6,481 bases of DNA from an uncultured Opitutia bacterium (lineage in GTDB: Bacteria > Verrucomicrobiota > Verrucomicrobiia > Opitutales > UBA953), in NCBI GenBank assembly GCA_903882335.1, contig CAIRWP010000011.1, positions 1-6,481 on the forward strand, in the 5' to 3' direction. The position numbers and the translations under genes were made by a program. This document shows positions 5,348-6,481 of the stretch, piece by piece. Position 1 is the stretch's first letter. Every line of letters starts with the position of its first letter. The notes under the pieces were generated by a model. It did no database searches, was not told the DNA's origin, and was given only the letters and a program-made list of their open reading frames with translations.

Positions 5348-6115
5348 GTGGACTGGCTCGCCGGCCACACCTTGCTGCCCGCCGACGGGTGGATCCTCCT
5401 GCTGGCCTTGTTGGGCGCGGCCTGCATCGGGCTTTCCAAGGCCGGACTGGCGGGGACCGCCACGCTCAACGTGGTGCTCATGGCCAAGATCTTCGGGGCG
5501 AAGGCTTCTGTCGGCCTCGTGCTGCCGCTGCTGATCGTGGCCGACCTGCTGGGCTACCTCATCAACCGCCACGGCGGGAGCTGGCGTCGGATCCTCCCGA
5601 TGATCCCGCCCGCGATCGCCGGCGTCGTGCTCGGCTGGTGGTTGCTCGACCGCATCGACAACAACGTGGCCCGGGTGACGATCGGCTGGATCATCCTGAG
5701 CCTGCTGGGTTTCAACCTCGTGCTCCGGGCGAAGCGCGCGGAACTGCTCGAGCTGACCCGTCACCGGACTTTTTCCTGGGGCATGGGCTTCCTCTCCGGC
5801 ACGGTGACGATGCTGGCCAACGCGGCCGGGCCAGTGATGACGGTCTTCCTGCTCTCCCAGCGGCTCGAGAAACAGGAGCACCTCGGCGTCTTCTGCCGGT
5901 TCTTCCTCTTCATCAACCTCTTCAAACTGCCGTTCAGCCAGAACGCCGGTATCATCACCGCGCCCTCGCTCTGGACGAACCTCGTGCTCCTGCCCGGGGT
6001 CCTACTGGGCGTGCTGCTCGGCTGGCAGATCCTCAAGCGCATCAAGCAGGACGCCTTCGAAGGGGTCCTGGCCTGGCTGACGGGCTTCGCGGCGGTCTGG
6101 CTGATCGTCGGTTAA
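5348..6115 (+). CDS. TSUP (TauE/SafE) family membrane permease
   Basis: A 255-residue very hydrophobic protein with about eight membrane segments in two related halves, typical of the TauE/SafE family. Half 1 carries the glycine-rich stretch GAACIGLSKAGLAGT (23-37) and VADLLGYLINRHGGSWRR (64-81), a common loop of the family. Half 2 carries the matching GMGFLSGTVTMLANAAGPVM (145-164), then FLLSQRLEKQEHLG (167-180). Helices fall at about 15-37, 52-72, 82-101, 107-126, 143-170, 178-196, 207-227 and 237-254. Family members move sulfite, sulfonates, sulfoacetate or other small organic anions across the inner membrane; the substrate here is unknown. The start is GTG at 5348, with GAGG at 5342-5345 overlapping the stop codon of the glycosidase gene, so translation is probably coupled to it. 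A role in removing an anion released during glycan breakdown is my inference from context. Confidence 0.92.
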   Translation: MDWLAGHTLLPADGWILLLALLGAACIGLSKAGLAGTATLNVVLMAKIFGAKASVGLVLPLLIVADLLGYLINRHGGSWRRILPMIPPAIAGVVLGWWLLDRIDNNVARVTIGWIILSLLGFNLVLRAKRAELLELTRHRTFSWGMGFLSGTVTMLANAAGPVMTVFLLSQRLEKQEHLGVFCRFFLFINLFKLPFSQNAGIITAPSLWTNLVLLPGVLLGVLLGWQILKRIKQDAFEGVLAWLTGFAAVWLIVG

Positions 6116-6161
6116 GGCAGATTGGGGTGGAACGCGGGCCGTCTTCGGCTATCCCAAGGTC

Positions 6162-6481
6162 ATGCCCCTGACCCCCGCCCGACTCCTGCTGCTCACCGCC
6201 TGCGGCGCGCTCTTCGCCGCCGAGCCGAGCGCCCCCAAGACCAAGCCGGCCGAGCCCACGGTCTTCCTGACGGCCGAGGCGGCCGGACCGGCCTTCCTGC
6301 TCCAAGGCGAGTTCGCGACGACCGGCCAGGGAGCGAACATCATCGCGCTCGGCGGCGACCAGTATCGCCTGGTCCTCTTCGCGGGCGGTCTGGCCGGCGA
6401 CGGCTGGGACCGCTCGCCACGCGTGGAGATGGACGGCAAGGCGGAGGGCACCAAGGTCACCTTCGCCCCGAAGTCCGGCGA
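6162..6481 (+). CDS. Secreted DUF1080-type (3-keto-disaccharide hydrolase-like) protein, N-terminal fragment
   Basis: An open frame of 106 codons that runs off the right edge. It starts MPLTPARLLLLTACGALFAA, a signal sequence. LTAC at residues 11-14 fits a lipobox, so it may be a lipoprotein anchored at Cys14, or it may be cut by signal peptidase I after the alanines. The mature start is Ala/Pro/Lys-rich. Then comes FLLQGEF (47-53), IIALGGDQYRLVLFAGGLAGDGWD and VEMDGKAEGTKVTF. This pattern resembles the short N-terminal module (QGEY...ALGxGxF...LPGGLPGxGWDG) that precedes the DUF1080 domain in many Planctomycetota and Verrucomicrobiota proteins. The DUF1080 domain itself would lie outside the window, so the assignment rests on this module only. 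AAGG at 6156-6159 is only 2 nt from the ATG, too close for a good ribosome site. It lies 46 nt after the TSUP stop with no terminator between, so it is probably in the same operon. Confidence 0.65.
   Translation, partial: MPLTPARLLLLTACGALFAAEPSAPKTKPAEPTVFLTAEAAGPAFLLQGEFATTGQGANIIALGGDQYRLVLFAGGLAGDGWDRSPRVEMDGKAEGTKVTFAPKSG

Noticed and set aside
4491..5534. 347-codon plus-strand open frame spanning the glycosidase end and the permease start
   Set aside because: It is extremely Arg/Pro-rich, crosses a real gene boundary and lies in another frame of two well-supported genes; a GC-rich shadow.
6139..6153. Small GCCG-TCTT-CGGC hairpin before the last gene
   Set aside because: Only a 4-bp stem with no T-run; not a credible terminator.
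5389..6171. 260-codon plus-strand frame inside the permease
   Set aside because: Arg/Ala-rich alternate frame of a clear membrane protein gene.

Overview
The window is a GC-rich, gene-dense piece of bacterial chromosome. A sulfatase, a DUF1080-type secreted protein and a secreted clan GH-D-like glycosidase point to a glycan-degrading member of the PVC group. I would guess Verrucomicrobiota (Opitutae-like), with Planctomycetota as the alternative. This is an inference from gene content; there is no rRNA or other strong marker here.

Layout: (1) 2-913, plus strand: the 3' part of a sulfatase gene. It holds the end of the catalytic domain, a Gly/Lys-rich linker and an extra C-terminal beta-sandwich-like domain. 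(2) 942-965: a hairpin terminator lying between convergent genes. (3) 985-2573, minus strand: three genes in the order pirin, tandem-CDGSH iron-sulfur protein and a four-helix DoxX-like membrane protein with a very cysteine-rich C-terminal tail. All three have metal-binding or thiol chemistry, so they may form a redox or metal-handling unit. (4) 2574-2883: a divergent intergenic region carrying tRNA-Pro(CGG) with an encoded CCA end, followed by a strong hairpin. (5) 2884-6481, plus strand: a secreted alpha-galactosidase-like glycoside hydrolase, a TauE/SafE (TSUP) permease that starts 4 nt after it, and the start of a secreted or lipid-anchored protein resembling the N-terminus of DUF1080 (3-keto-disaccharide hydrolase) proteins, which runs off the window. 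These three look like one transcription unit.

How they may work together: the plus-strand genes fit extracytoplasmic processing of a (possibly sulfated) glycan, with the TSUP permease moving a small anion such as sulfite, sulfate or a sulfonate. The minus-strand trio looks functionally separate. There is no CRISPR array, transposase, integrase or rRNA. The least ordinary item is the DoxX-like protein, with 12 cysteines in its last 41 residues, next to a 2Fe-2S CDGSH protein.
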